This document shows, in pieces, positions 10,520-19,738 of a stretch of DNA of 44,363 bases. Every line of letters starts with the position of its first letter. Within the stretch, counting starts at the first letter, position 1. Origin of the DNA: Nitrosomonas sp. (GTDB lineage: Bacteria > Pseudomonadota > Gammaproteobacteria > Burkholderiales > Nitrosomonadaceae); assembly GCA_021774075.1 (NCBI GenBank), contig JAJFJK010000153.1:1-44363 (forward strand). Direction: 5' to 3'. Below the pieces are notes generated by a model that saw nothing but the letters and a program-made list of their open reading frames with translations, was not told the origin of the DNA and searched no databases. Both the position numbers and the translations under genes were made by a program.

Positions 10520-11632
10520 ATGCAGGAAAATTTTAGAATGAAAGACAATCAAATCAGATTAAAACTTATTGATTTTGGTGAGAAAGTCACAAAACATTTT
10601 AATTTTTCATTGAAACAGCCTGACTTGTTTTCTATAAATCGTTATTTGTTTTTAACCATTACTTGCTTATTGTTAATCAGTTGTGGGACAACACAAACTC
10701 CAGCACCTGTAGTTGATCGTGCCATATATGGCACACAAAAATCTGTACAAGCTGATGGAGAAACCGGTGCAGAAAAGGGAAAATTCTATACCGTACAGAA
10801 AGGGGATACTTTTTACAGTATCGCGTTAAACCACGGCATTGATCATCAAGCATTAGCAGAATGGAACGGTATAACTGATCCCAATAGTATTCAGCCAGGC
10901 CAAAAAATTAATCTATCAGTGCCGACCAAACAGGCGCAGCCTTCATTATTTGCTTTGCAAGAAGGGTCTGCTGCTACAACATCGGGTTCAGCACTGCCGC
11001 CATCATTATCAGTCGTTGCGCCAACCATCCTTCATACATTGGATCCCGGTGCACAGGATGGGTCGTCTGAAAAACTGAAAACACAGCCGAAGGCCATTAA
11101 GTTACCTTATTCAGAACAGAATGTAGCGCGCTTACAATACTCTGTTAACCCATCGCCTGTTGTGCAAACGACACAAACCACACAAGCAGCAGGAAGCATA
11201 CCCAGAATTGAAGTTGCGCCTGAGCCAAGCGCACAAAAAACAACTGCTGTGTCTAGTAATTTCGCTGCAGATTGGATATGGCCAACATCTGGAAAAATAT
11301 TGTCATCTTTTTCCAAAAACTCCAAAGGGGTAAAGATTTCAGGGCAAACAGGACAGGCAGTGGTCGCCTCAGCTTCAGGTGAGGTGGTATACAGTGGTCA
11401 TGGATTGCGCGGTTACGGAAATCTAGTTATCATTAAACATAACAATATTTATCTGAGTGCATACGCCCATAATAGTAAAATCCTAGTAGAGGAAGGCGAG
11501 TTAGTCATTAAAGGACAGAAAATAGCCGAAGTAGGTAATACTGATACCGACACGATACAGCTTCATTTTGAGATTCGGAAACATGGCAAACCGGTTGATC
11601 CACTTAAGTATTTGCCAAAACAACCTGGGTGA
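10520..11632 (+). CDS. nlpD: NlpD-like lipoprotein (LysM plus degenerate LytM/M23 domain)
   Basis: A lipobox LLISC places the lipidated Cys at residue 55 if the ATG at 10520 is used. This leaves an unusually long 35-40-residue cytoplasmic stretch before the signal peptide, so a later start is possible. A LysM peptidoglycan-binding domain spans about 89-133 (YTVQKGDTFYSIALNHGID) and an M23/LytM domain about 265-365. The first metal-ligand His is replaced (KGVKISG instead of an HxGxD-type motif), as in E. coli NlpD, which activates amidase AmiC instead of cutting peptidoglycan itself. Role here: envelope septation, by inference. rpoS, which often follows nlpD, is not next to it. Confidence 0.92.
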   Translation: MQENFRMKDNQIRLKLIDFGEKVTKHFNFSLKQPDLFSINRYLFLTITCLLLISCGTTQTPAPVVDRAIYGTQKSVQADGETGAEKGKFYTVQKGDTFYSIALNHGIDHQALAEWNGITDPNSIQPGQKINLSVPTKQAQPSLFALQEGSAATTSGSALPPSLSVVAPTILHTLDPGAQDGSSEKLKTQPKAIKLPYSEQNVARLQYSVNPSPVVQTTQTTQAAGSIPRIEVAPEPSAQKTTAVSSNFAADWIWPTSGKILSSFSKNSKGVKISGQTGQAVVASASGEVVYSGHGLRGYGNLVIIKHNNIYLSAYAHNSKILVEEGELVIKGQKIAEVGNTDTDTIQLHFEIRKHGKPVDPLKYLPKQPG

Positions 11633-12425
11633 GGTGTGCTGTCAAAAGTGGAGTCCATCGGGTTATAAGGTAGCAACAAGATTCTCATAATATTACTTAC
11701 GCTGTTGGGCAAGTTTACCTTGTTTGTCTGCATGCCCCTATTTCTTTAAAATCCCCTTGGATAAAGATAATCGCTTTGTTGCTTCAACAAGTCTCTGCCC
11801 GATTGTCTGAAGTGGCAGAACAAGCGGACTGAGACCTCTCATAACCAATAAATAAAAAACACCTACTGTTCATTGACAAGTTTTAGTAAGGTCCCTTGTG
11901 AAAACTGTGGCCCTTACAATTAACCTAAAATCCTCAGTTGGTTGCTTCAGAAATTTTCAACCTCATGAAACAAAACAATTATTTTGTCAAATGCGAGTCA
12001 TCCTAAAGATGAGCCGCGCTATGATGCTTATAGCACACCGTTCTTTATCTTTTGCTACGTTGCAATTCGTTGCAATAACAGTACTCCGACTACTTGATAT
12101 TGACGGATTCAGAGTTGCCCAGATGAATCAAGACAAGGCGTGGTCTACAGCGAATGGTCAGCCATTTTCAAAGACCGCAACACCGTATTGGATCATCTGG
12201 GCAGCTCCCTTCGGGCGACCGGGGAAGCACTTGCCCGCGGTGTTACGCCTCTTGAAAAGGGCAAGCCATTCCCGGCAAGGCGTGCCTAGCGACCAACCAC
12301 TTCCCGTGTCGCTGAACCCGTCAATATCAAGTAGTCGGAGTACTAGTTATTACGCATCACTGCGCCTTGCCAAAAATAAACAACAATGCACTCTAAGCAT
12401 CATCCAACTGAGAATTTTAGGATTA
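11633..12425. other. 793-bp gap between nlpD and the porin gene
   Basis: No convincing gene was seen. A frame ending at TGA 11830-11832 encodes a short hydrophobic stretch without recognisable homology and may be decayed coding sequence, but this is weak. A 195-codon open frame (11898-12482) crosses the inverted repeat and runs antisense into the porin end, so it was not called. The main content is the structured inverted repeat at 12080-12344. Confidence 0.5.
12080..12344. repeat. 265-bp unit bounded by a 27-bp perfect inverted repeat
   Basis: Bases 12080-12106 are the exact reverse complement of 12318-12344, and the match continues inward with one mismatch to about 12112/12312. Outside, AATAAC/GTTATT extends it with one unpaired base. 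The interior is GC-richer than its surroundings and contains nested hairpins: TGCCCAGATG with CATCTGGGCA (12116-12125 / 12194-12203), AATGG-TCAG-CCATT, CTTGCCC/GGGCAAG and ACGCCT/AGGCGT. It could be a MITE, a structured RNA or a transcription-ending structure for the convergent porin and nlpD genes. No target duplication is evident. Confidence 0.75.
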
Positions 12426-13910
12426 TCAATACCGCCATTGAAGCTGGAAGCGCATGATATTGGCGTTCTTAACATGCTTTAAGGTTTTGACGTTGGTTCT
12501 ATCCATATTGGAATAAGCTGCGACTAATTCTATTTGCTTGTTCACCTGCCATTCAAGACCAACCTCTGTTTCTCTTACGCGGCTAAATGGCGTATTGGTC
12601 GTATCTTTTTCCGCACCATTGTATTTTTGCCATTTAACATAAGGAATCCAGGTTCCCCAACTGTTATCGATTTTATACATGGCTTGCACGTAACCACCAT
12701 TGATAGTGCCTGATTCAATTTGAGTACGGTCAGCGCTGAGCTGTGGCGATCTGCCCCAGTTCCATTCTGATTGGAAACCGAATGGTTGCGGGTAAAGAAT
12801 AGCGTGTACACCGATACGTTCATCTCGATAACCCTTCTTATTGAATGTCGGGGCGTCAAGGATACCGGCTGCTGTATTAGTGCCGACTCTCGGTACAAAT
12901 TTACCGGTAAAACCATAAACACCTGTTTCGAAGATCTGACCATTACTAAACTGGAATGGATAGGTTACTCTGGCCGCTATATGCACATTGTCATTTTTGT
13001 CTCTTTGGTTAATGCCCTGACCGGTGTAGGCACCAAAACCGATGACACCATAATCGCCGGAGCCTTTTAGGTTGCTACGTAAGTAGCTAAAGCGCTTTTG
13101 AATATGCTGAGGTGTCCAGTAAAAGAAGATACCAGTATCACGTTCGTTTCGCACACCACTGCTTAATGCATCAGCACGTTCCAAAGCCAGGCGGTCACGA
13201 CTGGATTGCAACAATTCAAAACTGTTGGGTATTTTGGAAAGACCTGGGCGAATGCGAAACTCTTTCTTTTTATCAAAATAGATATCGCCATACATGTCAC
13301 GAACGCCAACAGTTCCGCCGGCAAATTCGGTTTGCATATAGAGTTTCAAATGGTCGCTAACATCGCCTTGAAAAACCAAACGGGCGCGACGAATAAAGAA
13401 ATTGGTGTCTTTCTCAATGGCTTTGTCACCCGGGGAGGCCAGCCCTGCAAAATCTCCCGATAAGCCGGCACCTTGACGAAACTGTGTATAACCACCAATT
13501 TTGATTCTGTCATACCATTTTTTTTCATCTGATTTGGATGATGCTTTTTCCGCAGCGGCCAACTGATTTTGTTGTGCGGTTTCCTGAATAATTTTTTGAT
13601 GTTCTTCAATGCGTGCTTCCACTGCTTTGAGTTCATCCAATTTCTCATCAAGCTTATTCTCAACTGCTTTTGCTTCTTCAGGAGATTGTGTGTTTCCGGC
13701 CTCATTAACTTGTTTGAATTTGCCCAGCTTGACGCGGTTTTTTCCAGGTGTTGTGTAGACTTGTTCTGTGTCGGGGTCAACGTAAAGTGTTAGCGCATGT
13801 ACTGGGATCACGACACTACAAAGTAATGAAATTGCTGTGATTGACAGCACTGTGCGTATGAGCCAGCTAAGCGGCAATGTTTTAACCTTATTCATTCCAG
13901 ATTGCTTCAT
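12426..13910 (-). CDS. Outer-membrane porin, OprO/OprP-like
   Basis: About 494 residues. The open frame extends to 13940, but the ATG at 13910 has a good GGAGAG seven bases before it. A signal peptide (WLIRTVLSITAISLLCSVVI, ending ..HA) is followed by a Lys/Glu-rich coiled-coil segment (about residues 60-110) and then a beta-barrel sequence with alternating aromatic residues, GGYTQFRQGAGLSGDF, NFFIRRARLVFQGDVSDHLK, and a terminal aromatic (QLQWRY). The barrel resembles phosphate-selective porin O and P; the coiled coil could trimerise or contact peptidoglycan. Substrate cannot be told from sequence. It stands alone, convergent with nlpD. Confidence 0.88.
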   Translation of the reverse strand: MKQSGMNKVKTLPLSWLIRTVLSITAISLLCSVVIPVHALTLYVDPDTEQVYTTPGKNRVKLGKFKQVNEAGNTQSPEEAKAVENKLDEKLDELKAVEARIEEHQKIIQETAQQNQLAAAEKASSKSDEKKWYDRIKIGGYTQFRQGAGLSGDFAGLASPGDKAIEKDTNFFIRRARLVFQGDVSDHLKLYMQTEFAGGTVGVRDMYGDIYFDKKKEFRIRPGLSKIPNSFELLQSSRDRLALERADALSSGVRNERDTGIFFYWTPQHIQKRFSYLRSNLKGSGDYGVIGFGAYTGQGINQRDKNDNVHIAARVTYPFQFSNGQIFETGVYGFTGKFVPRVGTNTAAGILDAPTFNKKGYRDERIGVHAILYPQPFGFQSEWNWGRSPQLSADRTQIESGTINGGYVQAMYKIDNSWGTWIPYVKWQKYNGAEKDTTNTPFSRVRETEVGLEWQVNKQIELVAAYSNMDRTNVKTLKHVKNANIMRFQLQWRY

Positions 13911-14012
13911 TTTCTCTCCAAAGAAATTATCTGGACGCAAGGTTATTACATTAATGTTACGGTTTTATTACATGGGAGATTGATGTAGAGTTATAGATGA
14001 AAATGATAAAAA

Positions 14013-14915
14013 TTAGCGGCCCTGGAGGATTTCAGACAGTACTCGTTCCACACCTGTTTGCCAGTTCGGCAAGCTTAGACCAAAAGCATTTTGTAGTTTG
14101 TAAGTGTTTAAACGAGAATTAAGCGGGCGTCTCGCTGGTGTTGGGAAATTGATGGTTTTTATAGCTTGTAATGCGTCAGGCTTGATTGTAAGGGGCATAT
14201 CAAATTGTCTGGCGTACGCTAAAATTAATTCGGCAAAGTTGAACCAGGAAGTGTGTCCATCAGCGGCTAAGTGGTAAATACCAGATTTATCTGGGCTGTT
14301 ATTGCTTATTGTGGGAATAATTTGTGCCGTAATATCCGCCAATAATTCTGCGCCAGTTGGTGCACCAATTTGGTCATCTACAATATCCAAATGATCCCGT
14401 TGCTGCGCTAATCGCAATATGGTTTTAATGAAGTTATTCCCATGCGCGCCATATACCCAGCTGGTACGCAAGATTATATGCGAGCAACTTGAAGCGGCAA
14501 TATTTTTCTCTCCTTGACGTTTGGATTCGCCATACACATTCAATGGATTTGTAGCTTCTGTTTCCAAGCGCGGGTGATCACCGCTGCCATCAAAAACATA
14601 ATCAGTTGAATAATGTATTAACCATGCATTTAGTTGCTTAGCTTCTTGTGCCAGAACGCCGGGTGTTTGCGCATTGATGGCATGTGCTAACGGTGACTCT
14701 TGCTCGGCTTTATCAACAGCCGTATACGCTGCTGCGTTGACAATAATATTTGGTTTAACGTCGCGAATAGTGCGTGAAATGCCGGCTGGATTTGAAAAAT
14801 CACCACATAATGATGGACTGTCATGGTCCAGGGTAATGAGTTCGCCTAAAGGGAGAAGACTACGTTGTAGTTCCCAGCCAACCTGACCATTTTTTCCAAA
14901 TAGAAGAATCTTCAT
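14013..14915 (-). CDS. rfbD: dTDP-4-dehydrorhamnose reductase
   Basis: About 300 residues from ATG 14915 ([17 protein letters not shown]); the frame extends 11 codons further, but this ATG overlaps the rfbB stop as ATGA, which fits coupling. It is a short-chain dehydrogenase-like enzyme with glycine motif GKNGQVG, the catalytic YGESKRQGE (Tyr and Lys), and [10 protein letters not shown]. It reduces dTDP-4-keto-L-rhamnose to dTDP-L-rhamnose for cell-surface glycans. Only rfbB and rfbD are adjacent; rfbA and rfbC must be elsewhere if the pathway is complete. Confidence 0.95.
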   Translation of the reverse strand: MKILLFGKNGQVGWELQRSLLPLGELITLDHDSPSLCGDFSNPAGISRTIRDVKPNIIVNAAAYTAVDKAEQESPLAHAINAQTPGVLAQEAKQLNAWLIHYSTDYVFDGSGDHPRLETEATNPLNVYGESKRQGEKNIAASSCSHIILRTSWVYGAHGNNFIKTILRLAQQRDHLDIVDDQIGAPTGAELLADITAQIIPTISNNSPDKSGIYHLAADGHTSWFNFAELILAYARQFDMPLTIKPDALQAIKTINFPTPARRPLNSRLNTYKLQNAFGLSLPNWQTGVERVLSEILQGR

Positions 14916-15970
14916 TTTCTGCGATGTGCATAGTTTTTTTCGACCCATTCCCGATATGAGCCTGTTTGAATATCCGTGACCCAGGATTGATTATCCAAAT
15001 ACCACTGTATGGTTTTACGGATGCCCGTTTCGAATGTTTCTAGCGGCCTCCAGTTTAATTCACGCTCAATTTTACGGGCATCAATGGCATAGCGTACATC
15101 ATGACCAGGACGGTCTTTTACATACGTAATTTGATTCTGGAAATTTGATTGTGGATGTGATTCTTCCAACAAGGTACAAATGGTTTTAACAATTTCAATA
15201 TTAGGTTTTTCGTTCCATCCGCCAATGTTGTAGGTTTCTCCTTGTTTGCCGGCTTTCAGAACACGGCGAATAGCACTGCAATGATCAGTGACATACAGCC
15301 AGTCGCGAATTTGTAGCCCGTCACCGTATATTGGTAATGGTTCTCCTGCCAAAGCGTTGACGATCATTAACGGGATTAATTTTTCCGGAAATTGATAGGG
15401 GCCGTAATTATTTGAACAGTTTGTAATCAGTACGGGCAAACCGTAGGTGTGGTGGTAGGCCTGTACCAAATGGTCGCTGGAGGCTTTGCTGGCAGAATAG
15501 GGGCTGCTCGGTTCATAGCGATGTGTTTCTGTAAATGCCGGAGCGTTCGCAGACAATGAGCCGTAAACCTCATCGGTTGAGACATGCAAAAAGCGAAAGG
15601 CCGCTTTGGGCTGTTCATTCAATTCGTTCCAATAAGCACGTACCGTTTCCAGTAAACGAAAAGTACCCAGTATATTGGTCTGAATAAAGTCTTCCGGGCC
15701 ATGAATGGATCGGTCAACATGACTTTCCGCTGCGAAATTAATAATGGCGCGTGGTTTATATTGCGCCAGTAACTTTTCCAGCAACGCAATATTGCCAATA
15801 TCACCCTGTACAAAGATATGTTTTGAATCATCAGCTAAAGATGCAAGGTTTTGTAAGTTTCCTGCATAGGTTAGTAGATCGAGATTTACAATTGCTTCAT
15901 CTGATTGCTTAAACCAGTCTAATATAAAATTTGAACCAATAAAGCCTGCGCCACCAGTTACTAAAAGCAT
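14912..15970 (-). CDS. rfbB: dTDP-glucose 4,6-dehydratase
   Basis: The 352-residue extended short-chain dehydrogenase begins [15 protein letters not shown] (NAD-binding glycine motif). It shows the catalytic triad region [11 protein letters not shown] and [20 protein letters not shown], and [18 protein letters not shown]. It converts dTDP-glucose to dTDP-4-keto-6-deoxyglucose, the second step of dTDP-L-rhamnose synthesis. It is the first gene of a two-gene unit with rfbD, which overlaps it by four bases. Length is normal. Confidence 0.96.
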   Translation of the reverse strand: MLLVTGGAGFIGSNFILDWFKQSDEAIVNLDLLTYAGNLQNLASLADDSKHIFVQGDIGNIALLEKLLAQYKPRAIINFAAESHVDRSIHGPEDFIQTNILGTFRLLETVRAYWNELNEQPKAAFRFLHVSTDEVYGSLSANAPAFTETHRYEPSSPYSASKASSDHLVQAYHHTYGLPVLITNCSNNYGPYQFPEKLIPLMIVNALAGEPLPIYGDGLQIRDWLYVTDHCSAIRRVLKAGKQGETYNIGGWNEKPNIEIVKTICTLLEESHPQSNFQNQITYVKDRPGHDVRYAIDARKIERELNWRPLETFETGIRKTIQWYLDNQSWVTDIQTGSYREWVEKNYAHRRK

Positions 15971-16012
15971 ATTGTCTTCCGAGCGTAAATTAATTTAAGA
16001 ATGTATCCTATT

Positions 16013-17392
16013 TTAAATAGCCTGCCAAGTCGGTACTAATCCAGGTTCATCTGATTTTACTTGATATTCACAATCAATGCCGATTCTCGGCACCCACACA
16101 AGCTTTTCGCCACTAAACAATAACGGGAGTGTATTACGCTCCCATGGTGGAATAGACGTTTCTTGCAGTAAGTTTTTTAAGCTGCGCCGTGGGCGATTAC
16201 AGTTAGGGGAAAAACGTTCTCCACCTTGCCGCAGACGGAACGTGACGGGTTCTTGCAACAATTTTTTCTCGTCAATGCCTTGATTCTCAGCATAAGAAAA
16301 ATTAATTATGCCATTTAAATTTTTGAGGTGTAGGGGGCGTTCACCCTGCCATGCTTGCTGCCAGTTAGAAGCCGGTGAAGTTGGCGAGGTTGACGAAGTT
16401 GTCGAGGTTGATTCGGGCAACAGATACATTAGCCCTTTGTAGCAACGTATCACCATTTGTCCAACGGTTATTTGCCGTTGTGTGTCAGTACGCGGTGATA
16501 ATAATTGCCGCAAAATATCTTCGAGTTTTGCAGCGCTGGGAAATTTTACCCCCTGTTGTGACAAGGTGAAACGAAGCAGGTTTCTGGCGCGTGGAAGACT
16601 TAGCTCACGGATTGCTGCAATCTGAAGTTTTCCCGAGAGAAGGCAATGCTGACTATCCATTGCGGCTAATTCATCCAGGAGCAATGATGCTTCAGACAAA
16701 TTCCGGCTTGTGCGCAGCAATGTTTTGGGGTAGTTGGGGTATTTTTCTTTTAATAACGGCAAGACGCTATGTCGCAGGAAATTCCTGTTGAAAGCGGTAC
16801 TGTCGTTACTCTCATCATCAATCCAGTTTAACCTGTTTTGTTTGGCGTATGCTTCAATTTGGCTGCGGGGGGCTTCCAGCAATGGCCTGAGAACCTGAGG
16901 CGCCATATCTGCATTTTGTTTTCTGATAACCGGCATGGCGCTTAATCCTTTAATGCCTGCACCACGAAACAATTGCAGCAGAAACGTTTCCGCCTGATCA
17001 TTCATATGCTGGGCTAATACGACATAGTCGGCTTGTAAACGGCTGAATATTTGATATCGTTCGTCTCGAGCAAGAGCTTCCAGGCTAATGCCCGTTTCTT
17101 TTTTGAGATTGAGTTGTTCTACAGTGATGGGTATGTCAGACGCACGACACAGGTCACAACAAAATTGGCTCCAAAGTGCAGCGTTACGGCTGATACCATG
17201 ATTAACATGTACAGCAGAGAGTGAGAACCTCATTTGCTTCGACAGTGTGACCAATAGATGAAACAGTACAACGGAATCTATCCCGCCGCTCAGTGCAATG
17301 ACAATGTGACTGTCGGGCTTGATATGTGCAAGTAATACTCGCTTGGTGTCACACAGAAGGCTATTCGATTTTGGCTTCCTTAAATGACCCAT
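16013..17392 (-). CDS. tilS: tRNA(Ile)-lysidine synthetase
   Basis: The 459-residue protein has the PP-loop ATP pyrophosphatase motif SGGIDS (residues 35-40), AVHVNHGIS and [19 protein letters not shown]. It converts C34 of the CAU anticodon of a minor tRNA-Ile to lysidine so that it reads AUA, an essential reaction. The C-terminal domain ([20 protein letters not shown]) is present. Between the domains lies a low-complexity Ser/Thr/Pro linker (about 16370-16420) made of imperfect short repeats. The gene overlaps the end of accA by 32 bp; the accA-tilS pair is common in betaproteobacteria. Confidence 0.95.
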   Translation of the reverse strand: MGHLRKPKSNSLLCDTKRVLLAHIKPDSHIVIALSGGIDSVVLFHLLVTLSKQMRFSLSAVHVNHGISRNAALWSQFCCDLCRASDIPITVEQLNLKKETGISLEALARDERYQIFSRLQADYVVLAQHMNDQAETFLLQLFRGAGIKGLSAMPVIRKQNADMAPQVLRPLLEAPRSQIEAYAKQNRLNWIDDESNDSTAFNRNFLRHSVLPLLKEKYPNYPKTLLRTSRNLSEASLLLDELAAMDSQHCLLSGKLQIAAIRELSLPRARNLLRFTLSQQGVKFPSAAKLEDILRQLLSPRTDTQRQITVGQMVIRCYKGLMYLLPESTSTTSSTSPTSPASNWQQAWQGERPLHLKNLNGIINFSYAENQGIDEKKLLQEPVTFRLRQGGERFSPNCNRPRRSLKNLLQETSIPPWERNTLPLLFSGEKLVWVPRIGIDCEYQVKSDEPGLVPTWQAI

Positions 17393-18329
17393 AACCCATC
17401 AACCGTTCAAGGCGTTTTTCTAACAGTGTTTCAGTAGAATGATCCTGTAATTTTCTGAGTGATTCCTGAAGTACATTTTTCACCGATTGCATGGTGTTTG
17501 GATAGTCGCGGTGCGCACCACCGATAGGTTCTTCAATAATGCTGTCAATTAAGTTGACCGATTTAAGTCTGTCAGCAGTAATGCCCATAATCTCAGCGGC
17601 TTCTGGTGCTTTATCAGCACTTTTCCAAAGAATAGAAGCACAACCTTCAGGCGATATCACCGAATAAGTGGCATATTGCAGCATATGCACCACATCCCCG
17701 ACAGCTACAGCCAAAGCACCGCCAGACCCACCTTCACCAATAATAACGCATATAATAGGAACTCTGAGTTCTGACAAGACATAAAGATTCTTGCCTATGG
17801 CTTCAGATTGACCGCGCTCTTCGGCATCAATACCCGGATATGCACCTGGTGTGTCGACGAAGGTAACGAGTGGAATCGAGAATTTTTCGGCTAAGCGCAT
17901 TAAGCGTAGCGCTTTGCGATATCCCTCCGGTTTGGGCATGCCAAAGTTGCGATGTATTTTTTCGCGGGTATCGCGTCCTTTTTGGTGACCAATAACCATG
18001 ATGGTCTGGCCATTAAAGCGCGCCATTCCGCCGACTATGGCATGGTCATCAGAGAAATGACGATCACCGTGCAATTCTTCGAAATCTGTAAATAAATGTT
18101 CGATATAATCTAAGGTATAAGGGCGTTGCGGATGCCTGGCAACTTGCGAGATTTGCCATGGTTCAAGTTTCGAGTAAACACTTTTAGTGAGTGATTGGCT
18201 TTTGGCTTGCAAGCGTGCAATCTCTGCAGATATATCCAACGCAGAGTCATCCTGGGCAAAGCGCAATTCTTCAATTTTTGCTTCAAACTCAGCAATACTT
18301 TGCTCGAATTCCAGAAAAGTAATTTTCAT
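17361..18329 (-). CDS. accA: Acetyl-CoA carboxylase carboxyltransferase alpha subunit
   Basis: The 322-residue protein matches AccA over its whole length: a coiled N-terminus, [59 protein letters not shown] and [10 protein letters not shown]. With AccD it forms the cytoplasmic carboxyltransferase that makes malonyl-CoA for fatty acid synthesis. ATG at 18329 is the natural start. It is the promoter-proximal gene of the accA-tilS pair; the 191 bp upstream separate it from the divergent msrB and must hold both promoters. Confidence 0.97.
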   Translation of the reverse strand: MKITFLEFEQSIAEFEAKIEELRFAQDDSALDISAEIARLQAKSQSLTKSVYSKLEPWQISQVARHPQRPYTLDYIEHLFTDFEELHGDRHFSDDHAIVGGMARFNGQTIMVIGHQKGRDTREKIHRNFGMPKPEGYRKALRLMRLAEKFSIPLVTFVDTPGAYPGIDAEERGQSEAIGKNLYVLSELRVPIICVIIGEGGSGGALAVAVGDVVHMLQYATYSVISPEGCASILWKSADKAPEAAEIMGITADRLKSVNLIDSIIEEPIGGAHRDYPNTMQSVKNVLQESLRKLQDHSTETLLEKRLERLMGYGSFKEAKIE

Positions 18330-18520
18330 TGGGGCTAAGCTATAATCTTAAAACTGCGATGATACAGGATTTGTATGTATCTCTGCATTGATCTATACAA
18401 TTTAAGTTGATGGTGTTTAGTCCGCGACGCAATGCTTGAGGGTTAAAATTTCTCCTCACTGCGATTTGAAAATCTTGAGATTAACCGGCCTTTACTTAGA
18501 ATTTATGTAAGGAGATTTCC

Positions 18521-19045
18521 ATGAAACGACGTACCTTTCTACAAGGCATCGCTGTCGTCACGGCATTGCCAGTGATATCACTTTATTTGTCGGGGAAAAT
18601 TGTTGCGAATACCGTCAATCCGGTGGTTGTTGAACCGTTAGGTAAGCCACATGAAGACTGGCGAGATTTGGTGTCACCAGAAGCTTACAAAGTGCTTTTT
18701 GAGGAGCAAACTGAGTCACCAGGAAGCAGCGAATTGAATCACGAGCACAGTGATGGCACATTTATTTGTGCGGCTTGTTATCTCCCGTTATTTGAGAGCC
18801 AACATAAATATGAAAGTGGAACGGGTTGGCCAAGTTTTACGCAACCCATTGCCGGGCATGTGGGCACCAAACGTGATTATAAATTGATTATTTTACGTAC
18901 TGAATATCACTGTGCACGTTGTGGCGGACACCAAGGACATGTTTTTAAAGATGGGCCGAAGCCGCGTGGGGAACGTTGGTGTAATAATGGCCTGGCTTTG
19001 AAGTTTGTTTTGCGTACGGACGAACTTCCGTTACTCAGGGGTTAA
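18521..19045 (+). CDS. msrB: Peptide methionine-R-sulfoxide reductase, Tat-exported
   Basis: The 174-residue protein starts MKRRTFLQGIAVVTALPVIS, a twin-arginine signal (RRTFLQG) with a hydrophobic stretch. The MsrB domain follows, with the structural zinc Cys pairs CAAC and CARC, GTGWPSF, and the catalytic Cys in RWCNNGLALKF. It reduces methionine-R-sulfoxide in proteins. Export by the folded-protein Tat route suits a zinc-containing enzyme and puts it in the periplasm, or membrane-anchored if the signal is not cut. ATG 18521 has AAGGAG upstream. The next gene, msrA, follows after four bases, and both probably repair oxidised envelope proteins. Confidence 0.94.
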   Translation: MKRRTFLQGIAVVTALPVISLYLSGKIVANTVNPVVVEPLGKPHEDWRDLVSPEAYKVLFEEQTESPGSSELNHEHSDGTFICAACYLPLFESQHKYESGTGWPSFTQPIAGHVGTKRDYKLIILRTEYHCARCGGHQGHVFKDGPKPRGERWCNNGLALKFVLRTDELPLLRG

Positions 19046-19049
19046 TCAT

Positions 19050-19700
19050 ATGAGAAGATTTTTTAAATATCAGTGTTTGCTTATTATGTTATTTTCTGTA
19101 TTCATACTGGCTGCATGTCAACAGACTGATGGCTCTGTGAGGGCGCCAACAGCTGCGCAAATGACAGATGAGAAACTAGATGTTGCGATTTTTGCGGGGG
19201 GGTGTTTTTGGTGTACTGAATCTGATTTCGATAAAGTGCCCGGTGTAGTCGCCACAATTTCAGGTTATATCGGTGGAACAGTTGTAAATCCAACGTATAA
19301 ACAAGTTGTTTCTGGTAAAACCGGGCATGTTGAAGCCGTGCAAATTTACTTTGACACGACACAAACCAGCTTTGCCGAGCTACTGGCTGCATATTGGCTT
19401 ACCATTGACCCGTTAGCGCATAATCGCCAATTTTGTGATATCGGCCCTCAGTATCGTGCGGTGGTTTTTTATCGTGACGCTGAACAGAAAAAATTAGCCG
19501 AAGCTTCGAAAAAGGTTTTGGCGTCCTCTGGCAAATTTACGCAACCTGTTACGACAGAAATTTTAGCAGCAACCGAGTTTTATCCGGCTGAAGAATATCA
19601 TCAGAACTATTATCTTAAGAATCCATTACAGTATGCTTCTTATCGCAATAACTGCGGGCGTGATGAGCGTTTGATGGAGCTGTGGGGCCGTAAGCATTAG
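19050..19700 (+). CDS. msrA: Peptide methionine-S-sulfoxide reductase, lipoprotein
   Basis: About 216 residues from ATG 19050, just after the msrB stop. The open frame extends to 19005 within msrB, but this would bury the signal peptide. A lipobox (FILAACQQ) predicts a lipid-anchored periplasmic enzyme. The MsrA catalytic motif GGCFWCTESDFDKVPGV is intact, with GYIGGTVVNPTYKQVVSGKTGHVEA downstream shared out over the usual family core. It reduces methionine-S-sulfoxide, complementing MsrB next door. Most bacteria keep MsrA cytosolic or use an MsrAB fusion; two separate exported enzymes is a less common layout. Confidence 0.94.
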   Translation: MRRFFKYQCLLIMLFSVFILAACQQTDGSVRAPTAAQMTDEKLDVAIFAGGCFWCTESDFDKVPGVVATISGYIGGTVVNPTYKQVVSGKTGHVEAVQIYFDTTQTSFAELLAAYWLTIDPLAHNRQFCDIGPQYRAVVFYRDAEQKKLAEASKKVLASSGKFTQPVTTEILAATEFYPAEEYHQNYYLKNPLQYASYRNNCGRDERLMELWGRKH

Positions 19701-19738
19701 GTCGTTCACGGGACATTACCCACCTAACTGGTTCAAAA

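Noticed and set aside
11690..11832. Possible remnant of a coding sequence ending at TGA 11830
   Set aside because: Only a short hydrophobic stretch, no family recognised and no start; mentioned as part of the gap only.
12080..12344. An integron attC site or a retron RNA
   Set aside because: No integrase or reverse transcriptase is nearby, and the conserved attC core (GTTRRRY) is not placed at the ends.
11898..12482. A 195-codon open frame on the plus strand between nlpD and the porin
   Set aside because: It spans both arms of the inverted repeat, ends antisense to the porin and has no recognisable domain or ribosome site; composition changes abruptly inside it.
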